DNA of 64,000 nucleotides from contig NZ_JHEG04000001.1 of the NCBI RefSeq assembly GCF_000760695.4, positions 6,330,204-6,394,203 of the forward strand, in the 5' to 3' direction. The notes under the pieces were generated by a model, which ran no database searches, had not been told where the DNA came from, and saw nothing but the letters and a program-made list of their open reading frames with translations. This document shows positions 26,616 to 35,733 of the stretch, piece after piece. Position numbers and translations under genes: made by a program. Origin of the DNA: Tolypothrix bouteillei VB521301. GTDB lineage: Bacteria; Cyanobacteriota; Cyanobacteriia; Cyanobacteriales; Nostocaceae. Every line of letters starts with the position of its first letter. Position 1 is the first letter of the stretch.

Positions 26616-29600
26616 ATGAAAGAAGTCATTAAGATGACCCAAAACACTGTATCCAACGTCAATCTAAACCCACGCGATCGCTATGATTTTTGGGCGGAAT
26701 CTTACGACAAAAGCACCGCCAGTTTTGGGTGGACAGCACCGCAATTTCTGCTCGAAGCCACAATACATCATGCACCCCCTGCGGGATTTTTGCAAGTGCT
26801 TGATGTCGGTGTTGGAACTGGACAAGCAAGTCTTCCTTATCTTGAAATAGGGGCTTGTGTCACTGGATTAGACGTATCACCGCAAATGCTGCAACAAGCT
26901 CAATCCAAATACCCCCAGTTTCACGCCCTGATCGAACACGACTTCAATCACCCACTCGTTGAAGCCGGTTTGCAAGCTCAGAGTTTTGATGTCGTCCTAA
27001 GCTGCGGAGCACTTCACTTTGCAAAGGATTTAAGTCGAACCCTCGCAGAGTTAAGATGGGTGCTTGCAGCTGGTGGAGTGCTAGCATTTACCTACATTCC
27101 TCCCCAAGGGCGAAAATTTAGCACAGCCGCATGTCTCTACGATCCAAACACTGTCGAGCACCTACTGCAGCAGCTCGATCTAACCGTTCTAGACCATCAA
27201 TCATTTGTAGCTTACTATGAGGGCGGCGATTTCCAAGACCCCGTGGTCTATCAGCGAGTTGTAGCACGTTGTTCTCAACAAGGAATATCGCTTCCAGCCA
27301 TTCTTCGGGATATAGACCGAACCGCCTGTGTCGATCGCTCTCGTTTGTTAGACCTTGTCAGTCAACCTTTAATGACAGGAACGCTCGCCACAGATTGGAC
27401 ATATGAATATACCAAAGTCCGTAATGAAAATCAAAATTTAGTTGAGACATTGCGATCTCAACTTAAAACGGGACAAGTCAAGCCAAGACATCTACCATTA
27501 CCGAAGACCACAGGGGAGTCAGCGCGTCAGGGAAAGCCAGAATGTGATGTATTGGTACTTATGCCACATCCTGATGATGAATCAATCTATGCTGGTGGGA
27601 CAATCGCAGCCCTAACAGAAGCAGGAAAGCGAGTGAGATTGGTTGTCGCAACAGATGGTGCAGCAGGACGTGGAGGCGAACACTCAAGAAGAGTTGAGCA
27701 AAGAGCATTAGAACTGCGCCGTGCAGCTGAATGTCTCAATATCGAGCAAGTAGAATCCCTGGGATTGGTTGATTTTGGCAAATATCGAGATGTTTCTCGG
27801 ATGCAACCGACAACAGCCGCCGATGCACTGCAAAGATGGGAACTCGATCCAACGCTAGCGCTTCTCGTGCGTACAATCCGCAAGCACCGCCCGCAAATAC
27901 TCTTAACACTGCATCCAGAGGTCGATCCAAACTATTCGCTGCACGGACACCATCTTGGTTTGGGAGTTGCTGCTCTAATAGCATTCCACCTAGCAGCCGA
28001 TCCGGGCTTTATCGTTCCAGAAGCGACTCACTTGCTTCCCTGGGCGATCGAACAGCACTATACAATGGTTCCCACCCATCATCAGGGTTCTAATATCTTG
28101 CGAGTTGAAATCGATCGCCAACAGAAACTGAAAGCATTATTTGCTTACGAGTCACAGCACTACTCAACCCAACGCTTGATAACAGACTTGAAAACAGACA
28201 CTCCTAGTGCAAGCTTCGAGACTCTCCAACTCTTACAAGCGCGATGTCATGGAACTTTAATTGCAGCCACTGTGTTGCGATCGCATCCAAAGCTTCACAA
28301 ACTGGCAATTAACCGAGACTGGGTGTCTGCATACAAAAATCTGCGTCAGCGTCTTTATCCAAGAGAAGCATTAACCAAACTATTACAACAACAAGCCGAA
28401 TGCTGGGGGTCATCAGAAGCAGCCTTTGCCAACATCAAAAAACTCTCTCATCCCCATACAGTTGCAGTCGTGACAGGACAGCAAGTGGGTGTTTTTGGCG
28501 GACCTGCTTACACCCTTTATAAAGCACTCGGAGCCATTCAACTAGCCCAGCACTTGACAGTGCAAGGAATTCCTGCAGTTCCCATCTTTTGGATGGCAAG
28601 TTACGATAGTGACCTTGATGAGGTGCAGCACGTTCAGCTATTAGCTCATCAAACCGAACCAAAAATACTCAGCCTGGAATTACCCGTTACCCAACGTTTA
28701 GTTGGTTCTACCCCTTTAGGAGAAGGCATTCATGCTCTATTAAAACAGATAGAACAAACACTCGCTCAACGCCCTCACAGTCAAGAAGTCGTTGCAGCCC
28801 TACAAACCATTTATCAACCAGGAACCACCTTTGCAGAAGCCTTTGCTCGTTGGTTGAGCTTGCTGACAAAGGAATTTGGGCTGATTGTCCTCGATCCATC
28901 AACTCGTGAATTTGCCGAACTTGCTCGTAATGCGATCGCAAAAGAACTCTTTGGTGATGAACGTTCTCAAATACCTCTGACTCGCGCCCGCCAAGCATTA
29001 GCCGAGCGGGGGCTTTCCGAAACTATTCCCACAGATCGCGATGTGCTGCAAGTCTTTTTTGTAGATGCAGATGGAACTCGCAGACGCATGCTTCCAGCCA
29101 AGGAAGGCTTTGCATTGCAAAACAGCAAGATTCATCTCACTGATGATGCAGTCAGAACTTTGTTAGAGCAACAACCCGAACGATTTACACCAAGCGCCTT
29201 ATTACGTCCCATTTGTCAAGATACAGTCTTACCCACCATTGCTTGCGTTGCAGGTCCCACCGAACAGCAATATTTTGCTCAACTTAGGGAAGTTTATACC
29301 TGGGCAAACATCCCCATGCCTCAAATTGTAACCCGTCCTTCATTTACGGTTTTAGATAGCACCATTTCCAAACAACTCGTTGATGCAGGAGGAACAAATT
29401 TATTGTTGTCCAGTGATGACCCTAGCAACCGTTTGGGAAGAGTCGGTCTTCCCGAAGAACTTCGGATTGCTTTTGACAAGTTAGAGACTTTGCAACAGCA
29501 GTGTTTTGCATTACGAACAGCAGCTGTAGTGGGTCAATCGATCGCTCAAGAAGCGATCGCCCTCAAACATTCTATCGAGCAATGGCTATCCACAACTGAG

Positions 29601-29984
29601 CCCATTCTGAAATCCTGGGGAGCAAAACGTCCTTTAGAGGCTTTTACACGTGCAAAAGTAGAGCTTCCTCCTCTTATAGCAACTGTTTGCTCGGATTTAC
29701 AACGTTCCGGGAGCCGCAGCAACCCTCCTCCCACACGAAACGTAGTCGCCCTCGCTCAAACTTTATCCCGTCTGGAATCGACACTGATTCGCGAAGGAAG
29801 GAGACAAAATGCGTCTGGTCTTGCTGCTTTTGCCTGCATCAGCCCCAAAGGTAAACCTCAAGAACGCCATCTAAGTGTTGCGGAACTGATTGCAACACAT
29901 GGTTTTGCGATCGTATCCCATCTTTTGCCCATCTCGTGTCCCGATCTTATTGAAACAAGAGTCATAACTGTCCACCATTCATAA
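26616..29984 (+). CDS. Methyltransferase - PIG-L deacetylase - BshC fusion, 1122 aa
   Basis: Three enzymes in one chain. Residues ~20-290: class I SAM methyltransferase (motif I VLDVGVGTGQ at 61-70, then L-D-V-S-P-Q-M-L). Residues ~310-560: PIG-L/LmbE zinc deacetylase with MPHPDDE (316-322) and HGHH (443-446), related to BshB of bacillithiol synthesis. Residues ~580-1122: BshC family, with VVTGQQVGVFGGPAYTLYKA at 618-637 and A-V-P-I-F-W-M-A-S-Y-D-S-D. BshC adds cysteine to glucosaminyl-malate in Firmicutes; N-methyl-bacillithiol is known from green sulfur bacteria and made by a SAM methyltransferase. So the fusion could make an N-methylated bacillithiol-like thiol or a related cysteine-bearing sugar product. 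The enzyme logic is inference. The start could also be ATG 26634 (MTQNT). Directly behind lie a glycosyltransferase-like start and an MFS relic. Confidence 0.88.
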   Translation: MKEVIKMTQNTVSNVNLNPRDRYDFWAESYDKSTASFGWTAPQFLLEATIHHAPPAGFLQVLDVGVGTGQASLPYLEIGACVTGLDVSPQMLQQAQSKYPQFHALIEHDFNHPLVEAGLQAQSFDVVLSCGALHFAKDLSRTLAELRWVLAAGGVLAFTYIPPQGRKFSTAACLYDPNTVEHLLQQLDLTVLDHQSFVAYYEGGDFQDPVVYQRVVARCSQQGISLPAILRDIDRTACVDRSRLLDLVSQPLMTGTLATDWTYEYTKVRNENQNLVETLRSQLKTGQVKPRHLPLPKTTGESARQGKPECDVLVLMPHPDDESIYAGGTIAALTEAGKRVRLVVATDGAAGRGGEHSRRVEQRALELRRAAECLNIEQVESLGLVDFGKYRDVSRMQPTTAADALQRWELDPTLALLVRTIRKHRPQILLTLHPEVDPNYSLHGHHLGLGVAALIAFHLAADPGFIVPEATHLLPWAIEQHYTMVPTHHQGSNILRVEIDRQQKLKALFAYESQHYSTQRLITDLKTDTPSASFETLQLLQARCHGTLIAATVLRSHPKLHKLAINRDWVSAYKNLRQRLYPREALTKLLQQQAECWGSSEAAFANIKKLSHPHTVAVVTGQQVGVFGGPAYTLYKALGAIQLAQHLTVQGIPAVPIFWMASYDSDLDEVQHVQLLAHQTEPKILSLELPVTQRLVGSTPLGEGIHALLKQIEQTLAQRPHSQEVVAALQTIYQPGTTFAEAFARWLSLLTKEFGLIVLDPSTREFAELARNAIAKELFGDERSQIPLTRARQALAERGLSETIPTDRDVLQVFFVDADGTRRRMLPAKEGFALQNSKIHLTDDAVRTLLEQQPERFTPSALLRPICQDTVLPTIACVAGPTEQQYFAQLREVYTWANIPMPQIVTRPSFTVLDSTISKQLVDAGGTNLLLSSDDPSNRLGRVGLPEELRIAFDKLETLQQQCFALRTAAVVGQSIAQEAIALKHSIEQWLSTTEPILKSWGAKRPLEAFTRAKVELPPLIATVCSDLQRSGSRSNPPPTRNVVALAQTLSRLESTLIREGRRQNASGLAAFACISPKGKPQERHLSVAELIATHGFAIVSHLLPISCPDLIETRVITVHHS

Positions 29985-29992
29985 TTCAGCAT

Positions 29993-30097
29993 ATGAAGTT
30001 GTCGTTTGCTCGCGTTCCAAACATTGCTCCATATTTCAATAGCTCTGCGTATCACATTGCCTCAGAGATTGCATCAATGAACTACCCCGCCGTATAG
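29993..30097 (+). pseudogene. N-terminal stub, possibly a glycosyltransferase, cut by a transposon end
   Basis: ATG 29993 lies 8 bases after the fusion gene stop. The frame encodes M-K-L-S-F-A-R-V-P-N-I-A-P-Y-F-N-S-S-A-Y-H-I-A-S-E-I-A-S-M and then enters the TnpB right end (hairpin from 30085). The strand-loop-helix pattern resembles the start of GT-B (GT4) glycosyltransferases, the family of BshA, but 29 residues cannot prove it. The downstream body is missing. Confidence 0.35.
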
Positions 30098-30435
30098 ACG
30101 GACGGGGTTTCTAATTCCCCGTCTGGCTCATGGTTGAGTTTTTGACGCTTCAACTGTCCAAGTTGCTTCATCGAGCCAGTATGCTTACGCTTTTTGGTCG
30201 AATCAGTAGAGCTTAGACATCCACAGTCTACGAGGCTAGTCCCTAACCCCGGTTGCCGATTCGTCGCAACGTTGTACATGACCATCACAGAACCTCTATC
30301 ACGTGGTATTTCAAATCCACAATCTGAGCATACATGGTGACGATTTGACAATTCTGCCCAGTGTTTATGGATTTTCCCACAATTAGGACAACGTTGTGAT
30401 GGTTTGATTTGTTTGGTAGGAAGTACAAGCATCAA
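30082..30435 (-). pseudogene. TnpB C-terminal remnant with right end
   Basis: Minus-strand frame with a zinc ribbon R-C-P-N-C-G and C-S-D-C-G followed by R-D-R-G-S-V-M-V-M-Y-N-V-A, the RuvC-III region of TnpB (Asp retained). The first two RuvC motifs are lost. A hairpin at 30085-30107 (CCCCG-CGT...ACG-CGGGG) marks the right end of this element. It sits between the glycosyltransferase-like stub and the MFS relic. Confidence 0.75.
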
Positions 30436-30798
30436 GCCACCCTTTTGTTCTGTTTGGTTTCTGCTGTCTTATTTGCAGTGACCCCTTTCGTTGTGTTTGA
30501 TATACTCTCGGCTTACGTTGTCTTTTTCTTGATAATGATGCTACTGGCATTAAGATTAAGCCCACTGCAAGCACTTCTGACAACCCTTGTTCCCGATGCT
30601 CGTCGCGGTTCTCTCATGAGTTTGGTGGTGGCGATCGGACAAGTAGGCGGTGGGCTTGGGGGTGCGATCGCAGGAGTCGTCTACGCACAAGTTGGTTATT
30701 TAGGCAATGCTATCTTATCGGCATTGGCAATAACCGCAACTGGAGTTGTGATTCTGTCGAGTTTATCTGAACCCAGCTTGAAAGAAGATTGCTCTTAA
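30436..30798 (+). pseudogene. MFS transporter, C-terminal fragment
   Basis: The frame encodes the last four or so transmembrane helices of a major facilitator: FCLVSAVLFAVTPFVVF, then A-Y-V-V-F-F-L-I-M-M, the cytoplasmic loop T-L-V-P-D-A-R-R-G-S-L-M-S-L, then G-G-G-L-G-G-A-I-A-G-V-V-Y-A-Q-V-G-Y and a final helix. The first ~8 helices are missing, replaced by the TnpB remnant. An ATG at 30409 lies in transposon-derived sequence and is not a natural start. It was probably the exporter of the product made by the fusion enzyme. Confidence 0.75.
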
Positions 30799-30900
30799 AC
30801 TGGGGTTGTTGTAACCGAAGGGGAATACAGGCAAGTATACAACGCGATCGCCTCCCTCTAAACTGAAATACAATAAACACAAACACTGACTGCTAAGAAT

Positions 30901-31065
30901 TTGGTTGATTTAATTATTCCTTTGTGCTCAAAAATTTTCTTTCCTGAATATTGGGTTGAAAGAACAAAATCAGGGGCATTTCGGACTCTAAAACATATTC
31001 TTAGATATTGTGACGATATTGAATTACAGCAGCAACGCTTAAGTCAAGTTGCAGAAATTAATTAA
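30901..31065 (+). other. Unrecognised open stretch, possible gene relic
   Basis: An open frame of 54 codons with a TTG as the only plausible start and TAA at 31063. The peptide includes K-I-F-F-P-E-Y-W-V-E-R-T-K-S-G-A-F-R-T-L-K-H-I-L. Its composition looks coding, but I do not recognise the family. It may be the end of a decayed gene. Confidence 0.25.
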
Positions 31066-31103
31066 TGTAATCCGAATATATTTGTTGTAATTTACAAGAC
31101 GAG

Positions 31104-31137
31104 AAAAACCTGATTGTGCTTAAACAACCAGGTTTTT
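31104..31137 (-). terminator. Hairpin terminator downstream of ndhD
   Basis: AAAAACCTG and CAGGTTTTT form a 9-bp stem; TTGT and ACAA inside extend it. Read from the minus strand it ends in a T-run, 80 bases after the ndhD stop. It would also work on the plus strand for the relics to its left. Confidence 0.7.
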
Positions 31138-31217
31138 CAAATTTATAGTAATTTTAATGCTAATCAAGTACACACCATCTGCGGTTTATTACATATCTAG
31201 TAAACCGCACCAAAGTC

Positions 31218-32915
31218 TTACTTAACAATGCTTGAAACAGTTGCTATTTCAGGCTCCCCAAAATGTGGAGAAATAAAATCCTTTGCGTATATCCGGGGAT
31301 TCTCTTGAGCGATTTGGACATAAGATTGGCGTACCTGAGTGTTTACCGCAACAGTTTTCATATCGTACAATTGCGTAGCCAACTTGGGATAAACCCCAAT
31401 GCCAATAATCAACACCAGAAAGCAAGCGGCGATAAACATTTCACGAGGTTTGGCATCGCTGTATGCTGACTCAGCAGGTAACAGACAGTCTGTTCCAAAG
31501 CAAGCAGTTCCTTCATCCTCCTGATTCTCGAACCCTGCATTGTTAACATCACAGGTGAGTTTTGCACCAGTTCCATAAAATACCTGCTTCAACATGGAAA
31601 GCAAATAGATTGGCGTCAATATAACTCCCACTGCGGCTAAGAATACCATCACAGTGCAGAAAGTCGGACTGTAAATATCGCTAGTGGTGACACCCACAAA
31701 GACTTGAAGTTCGCTCACAAAACCGCTCATTCCCGGTAAAGCTAGGGAAGCCATCGCACCGGCTGTAAATAGAGCAAAAACTTTGGGCATGGCTTGAGCA
31801 ATTCCACCCATACTTTCCATCGCCATCGTGTGAGTGCGATCGTAGGTAATGCCAGCCAGGAAGAATAACACTGCAGCAATCAAACCGTGAGAAAGCATTT
31901 GGAGCATTGCACCACTCACTCCCACATCGGTGAAGGAAGCAATACCCAACAGCACAAATCCCATGTGAGAAACTGACGAATAAGCGAGGCGACGCTTCAT
32001 ATTATTTTGGGCAAAAGAGTTCAAAGCGCCATAAATAATATTGATAACACCCAATGTTGCCAGCACGGGAGCAAAGTAAATGTGAGCATCTGTCAGCAAC
32101 TCTAAATTGAGACGAATCAAACCGTATCCGCCCATTTTGAGCAAGACACCAGCCAAAATCATCGATACAGGAGCAGAAGCTTCACCGTGAGCATCTGGTA
32201 ACCAGGTGTGCAAGGGGAAAATTGCCAGCTTGACACCAAAAGCAATCAGCAATCCCGCGTAAAGCAAAAGTTCTAAAGCAAGAGGATAATTTTTTGCACC
32301 AAGTTCGACTATGTCGAAGGTCAAATTATCTCCATAAAGAGCCATTGCCAGACCAGCTACTAAAATAAAAATTGAAGCAGCTGCGGTATAAAGCAAGAAT
32401 TTAGTAGCGGCATAGCGACGTTTTTGACCGCCCCAAATAGAGACAAGCAGGTAGACGGGAACCAGTTCCAGTTCCCACATGATGAAGAACAGCAGTAAAT
32501 CTTGGGCAACAAACACCCCAATCTGAGCGGCATACAGCACCAGCATCAGAAAATAAAACAAGCGAGGCTTCAAATTAACTTGCCATGCGGCAAACATTGA
32601 GAGCGTCGTTACCAACCCTGCTAGCAGTACGAGGGGAACAGATATTCCATCGACTGAAACAGCCCAACTCAAACCTATCTGAGGCAACCAGGCATATTTC
32701 TCCACGAGTTGAAAAGTCGCACTGCTTGCATCGTAATGCTTCCAAAAGGTGTAGCACATCAGAACAAAATCCGCGATACCCACACCGAGGGCATACCATC
32801 GCACTCGTTTGCCGTCTTTATCAGGTAGCAATGGAATAAGCGTAGAAGCAACGAGTGGCAACAGGACAATCGCGGTCAGCCAAGGAAATCCATCCATCAT
32901 CATGGCGTTGAGCAA
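31218..32915 (-). CDS. ndhD: NAD(P)H-quinone oxidoreductase chain 4 (NdhD), 565 aa
   Basis: Antiporter-like membrane subunit of the photosynthetic NDH-1 complex in the thylakoid/cytoplasmic membrane; part of cyclic electron flow and respiration, thought to carry protons. About 14 transmembrane helices. Conserved pieces: [12 protein letters not shown] (key Glu), [17 protein letters not shown] (key Lys), [11 protein letters not shown] and [12 protein letters not shown]. Length fits NdhD1 (about 530-565). Several starts are possible (M1, M5-M7); family members begin close to the FPWLTAI segment. The gene is single here, with a terminator behind it. Confidence 0.95.
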   Translation of the reverse strand: MLNAMMMDGFPWLTAIVLLPLVASTLIPLLPDKDGKRVRWYALGVGIADFVLMCYTFWKHYDASSATFQLVEKYAWLPQIGLSWAVSVDGISVPLVLLAGLVTTLSMFAAWQVNLKPRLFYFLMLVLYAAQIGVFVAQDLLLFFIMWELELVPVYLLVSIWGGQKRRYAATKFLLYTAAASIFILVAGLAMALYGDNLTFDIVELGAKNYPLALELLLYAGLLIAFGVKLAIFPLHTWLPDAHGEASAPVSMILAGVLLKMGGYGLIRLNLELLTDAHIYFAPVLATLGVINIIYGALNSFAQNNMKRRLAYSSVSHMGFVLLGIASFTDVGVSGAMLQMLSHGLIAAVLFFLAGITYDRTHTMAMESMGGIAQAMPKVFALFTAGAMASLALPGMSGFVSELQVFVGVTTSDIYSPTFCTVMVFLAAVGVILTPIYLLSMLKQVFYGTGAKLTCDVNNAGFENQEDEGTACFGTDCLLPAESAYSDAKPREMFIAACFLVLIIGIGVYPKLATQLYDMKTVAVNTQVRQSYVQIAQENPRIYAKDFISPHFGEPEIATVSSIVK

Positions 32916-33294
32916 AAATACTTATTGGGGAATATTACTATTGTATTAAACTCTGTAAAAATTCCTCATAAAACTTTACCGCAGCTTAGTATAGATGAAA
33001 TTTATATCTAAAGATAGAAGAATTCATATAACAAAGAAGACTTATTAGCCGCCAATGACCAAGACCCCTCTCGTTCCGGTGGCTCCAGTGGAGAATGCAG
33101 ATCTAAGTGGTCATGTACAATAGATTATTTAATTAAGAGAGGGAACTCCGAACAGGAAACGGGCAACAGTACTGGAGTACAGCGATTTCAATGGCTTGCA
33201 AAAATATCTATATATTGTTGCGTAAGTACTTGGAGGCTCTGCGCCAACCCAATCGCTAAATGGAAAGGTAGCCCGCCAATGACCCGTGCAAAGG
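32916..33294. other. Intergenic region with short repeats
   Basis: Holds the ndhD leader (minus strand) and the word GCCGCCAATGACC / GCCCGCCAATGACC twice (about 33049 and 33271), the second followed by an inverted GGTCATCGGTCATTGG. No gene seen. Confidence 0.4.
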
Positions 33295-33870
33295 TCATCG
33301 GTCATTGGTCGCTGTTGGACGCTTGCGAAATACTCCAGTCATATTAATTCCGGTAATCAGCATTGCGGCTAACCCCAAACCAACTAAAATCACGTACAAT
33401 ACTCGAAGATGCGGACCCAAATACGTCCCCTGGTGAATTCTCAAAAGAAGTGCGGTTTGTTCCCCAGGCATACCGAACCAATTTCTACCCAATCTGTACA
33501 AAATTCCCGTTAATGCACTGACAGCCAAGGGCAAAAACGTAATGGGAGCAAGAATGCCGTGAATTTTGCGAAAATCAAGCTTTGATGCTTTTGGCGAAGG
33601 GAGATTTTTTCCAAATAATCCGGTCATGCTCAAACCAGTCACAATCATACCTATCAGCCCCAAACCAACTAAGAGCACGTAAATAGGTACTAATGGTTGA
33701 CCGAGATACTCACCTTGATGAATCACCATTAAAAAATCGGCTACTTGATTCGGGATATTAAACCAATATCTTCCTACACGATAGGCAATTCCAGTTAAGG
33801 CACTTGCTAATAGTGGTAGGAAAAGAATGGGAGCAAGTTTTCGATGAATTTTCCGAAAATTGAATTTCAT
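33295..33870 (-). CDS. PepSY-associated-type membrane protein, internally duplicated, 191 aa
   Basis: Two tandem ~95-residue units. Each has F-R-K-I-H-x-x-L-A-P-I-x-F-L-P-L, A-L-T-G-I-x-Y-R-[LV]-G-R-x-W-F, then I-H-Q-G-x-Y-L-G and a final helix L-V-G-L-G-L. Four transmembrane helices are expected, with paired His residues (R-K-I-H and I-H-Q-G) that could hold a haem or metal, as in PepSY-associated transmembrane proteins. Cytoplasmic membrane; function unknown. No operon partner. Confidence 0.7.
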   Translation of the reverse strand: MKFNFRKIHRKLAPILFLPLLASALTGIAYRVGRYWFNIPNQVADFLMVIHQGEYLGQPLVPIYVLLVGLGLIGMIVTGLSMTGLFGKNLPSPKASKLDFRKIHGILAPITFLPLAVSALTGILYRLGRNWFGMPGEQTALLLRIHQGTYLGPHLRVLYVILVGLGLAAMLITGINMTGVFRKRPTATNDR

Positions 33871-34159
33871 TGATTTTCTCCAAAAATCTTTAAGAGGATG
33901 TTTGTAAAGTCTATCGTTGTCTCAAAATCTCTCCCTAAATCTCTTGAAAACGAGGGAGAAAATAACTTTTTTCAGGAGACTTTATGAGGTTCTAAAATTT
34001 TGGATACCTCAGCAAGCACTTTTAAAACATTCTCTAATAAATATAGAAACCTTAAATTCTTTCTAAAAAATTTTCGGTGGGATGGACAATTGTCAGCAAA
34101 ATTAAGAAGTCAGCTATTTCGAGGGCAGAGGGCATTCATGTAATCCCCACAAATAAATT

Positions 34160-34306
34160 AAGGGGCTTTAAACCATCTGGCAGAGAGAAGTTGCAAGGAG
34201 GAGCCAGCCACGTGCGGGGGTTTCCCCCGTTGAGTGGACTGGCGTTGGTTTCCCTCCGGGCAAACTATGTCCTTACGGACACGCTTCGCGAACGGAAGCA
34301 CAGATG
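34160..34306. repeat. Dispersed repeat, also next to the TnpB element and in the kinase gene
   Basis: The blocks AAGGAGGAGCCAGCCACGTGC, GGGTTTCCCCCGTTGAG, GGACTGGCGTT and CAAACTATGTCC...GGACACGC...CGCGAACGGA recur, partly reordered, at 23945-24085 in the other orientation. A shorter piece (GTTCGCGTAGC...TGTCCG) sits inside the kinase gene at 9615-9660. ORFs called across this region are artefacts. The rest of 33871-34411 shows no gene. Confidence 0.7.
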
Positions 34307-34411
34307 ACTTACCTTTGTCTAAAGAATAAAAATCTTTCCTTCTGCCATCTGCCATCTGCCCTCTGCCTTTCTTCTGGTAATATGTCAAATAGAATCTCGG
34401 ACATTGATTGC

Positions 34412-35080
34412 TTATACATCAACCCATTTCCGAAGTAGATTGGCATGGGTTTTGCTAATTAAATCAAACTCTGGGGTTTTACCATATTTCTGAAATATCA
34501 CTTGCCGAACAGTCTCTAAATCAAATAAAATTTCTCGTTCTGCGGAGTCGCGAATCAGACTTTGTACCCAAGATATAGCTGCAAGTCTTATACCATCAGT
34601 TACTGTTTCGACTCGATGTAACGTTGAAGATGGATAAACAATCATCGAACCTGCATCCAGTTTAAAAGTTTGTTCTCCCAAAGATGTATCAATGACTAAT
34701 TCTCCACCCCCATAACTTGACGCAGGACTAAGAAACAGAGTAAATGACACATCAGAACGAGTGAAAGTTCCATCCCCCATCAGTGCGTTATCAGTATGGG
34801 AACCGTAGTACATTCCCGGTTCATAACAACTAAATATGATGGGTTGAATAATTTTAGGTCTGACTGTTGCTTGAAACAAAGGATTGCGTTTTAGTGCCTG
34901 CGTAACAATTCCTCTCATCTCTTGTGTGAGATCATTGTTTGGCAACTGCATATTATTCTTGACTAACTTAGCGTGCCATCCTGCCGTGTTTTTACCATCA
35001 ATAAATTCAGCATTCTTAAGCTTTGAAACAAGAAAATCTAATTCATCAGAAGTGAGAACATTATCAATGCAAAGAATCAT
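34412..35080 (-). CDS. PKHD-type Fe(II)/2-oxoglutarate hydroxylase, 222 aa
   Basis: Resembles YbiX/PiuC proteins (about 225 residues). Fe(II) ligands: His95 and Asp97 in Y-G-S-H-T-D, and His155 in S-T-L-H-R-V-E. The 2-oxoglutarate-binding Arg is Arg165 in G-I-R-L-A-A-I-S-W. The N-terminal L-T-x-x-E-L-D-F-L and a G-G-E-L strand are also typical. Related genes are iron-regulated and lie next to TonB receptors in proteobacteria; no receptor is seen here. Substrate unknown. Confidence 0.92.
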   Translation of the reverse strand: MILCIDNVLTSDELDFLVSKLKNAEFIDGKNTAGWHAKLVKNNMQLPNNDLTQEMRGIVTQALKRNPLFQATVRPKIIQPIIFSCYEPGMYYGSHTDNALMGDGTFTRSDVSFTLFLSPASSYGGGELVIDTSLGEQTFKLDAGSMIVYPSSTLHRVETVTDGIRLAAISWVQSLIRDSAEREILFDLETVRQVIFQKYGKTPEFDLISKTHANLLRKWVDV

Positions 35081-35173
35081 ATGTTGAATTGAAAATAAGG
35101 GCCAATCAGCTTTCGCTGCAATTCGTAATTCGTAATTTGTAATTATGAATTACGAAGTCGCCCGTTGACCTAA

Positions 35174-35398
35174 TTATTTACCTTTACCACTTTCACCACC
35201 TTCACCACCTTCACCACCTTCACCACCTTCACCACCTTCTGTAGGTGTTGCAGTTGGTTGAGTCGTTGGCGCTGTTGTTTGACCACCTTCGCCACCTTCA
35301 CCGCCTTCACCACCATTTTCAGTTGCACCGCTACATGCACTGACGGTAGCTGCTAAACCCAAAGAAAGAAATAAGGCGATCGCTTTTTTGGAACCCAT
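35174..35398 (-). CDS. Small lipoprotein with Gly-Gly-Glu repeats, 74 aa
   Basis: Signal peptide MGSKKAIALFLSLGLAATVS followed by A-C: a lipobox with Cys22. The mature part is only ~52 residues, made of E-G-G repeats on both sides of a Thr/Pro-rich spacer (TTAPTTQPTATPT). In DNA this is a 9-bp TTCACCACC-type tandem repeat, prone to change in length. Probably anchored on the periplasmic side of a membrane. No function known. Confidence 0.7.
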   Translation of the reverse strand: MGSKKAIALFLSLGLAATVSACSGATENGGEGGEGGEGGQTTAPTTQPTATPTEGGEGGEGGEGGEGGESGKGK

Positions 35399-35733
35399 GG
35401 TCAGATTCTCCCGATTTTATAATTTGCATCATTTGCAATTTCTTTCAAAATACAGCAATGCAAAACTTTTTTCTATGTATAGGATAGGAAAAGGGGTTAA
35501 GGGTTAAGGTTTTTTCATGGTTACCTCCGCACGCGATCGCAAACTAGAGGCGGAGCCCCTAGCTATACATTCCCACGGGGAGCCACCAGAACGAGACCAG
35601 CACTCAGCGGTCGGTGGTTACTGCTCATCGGTCATATTTCCTTAAGAAAAACCTCGTCTTCGCATAGCCCCACTGTACTCAACTACAATGAAGATAGTGT
35701 TTGTTGAGAATTGTATAGTTAGGACAAGCTGTC
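35399..35733. other. Intergenic region between lipoprotein and ABC transporter genes
   Basis: Divergent spacer of about 335 bases that must hold both promoters. It contains a HIP1-type GCGATCGC and a short GC-rich block (GGCGGAGCC) of the dispersed type. No gene seen. Confidence 0.4.

Noticed and set aside
34077..34388. Two 76-codon frames on opposite strands
   Set aside because: They are produced by the dispersed repeat at 34160-34306.
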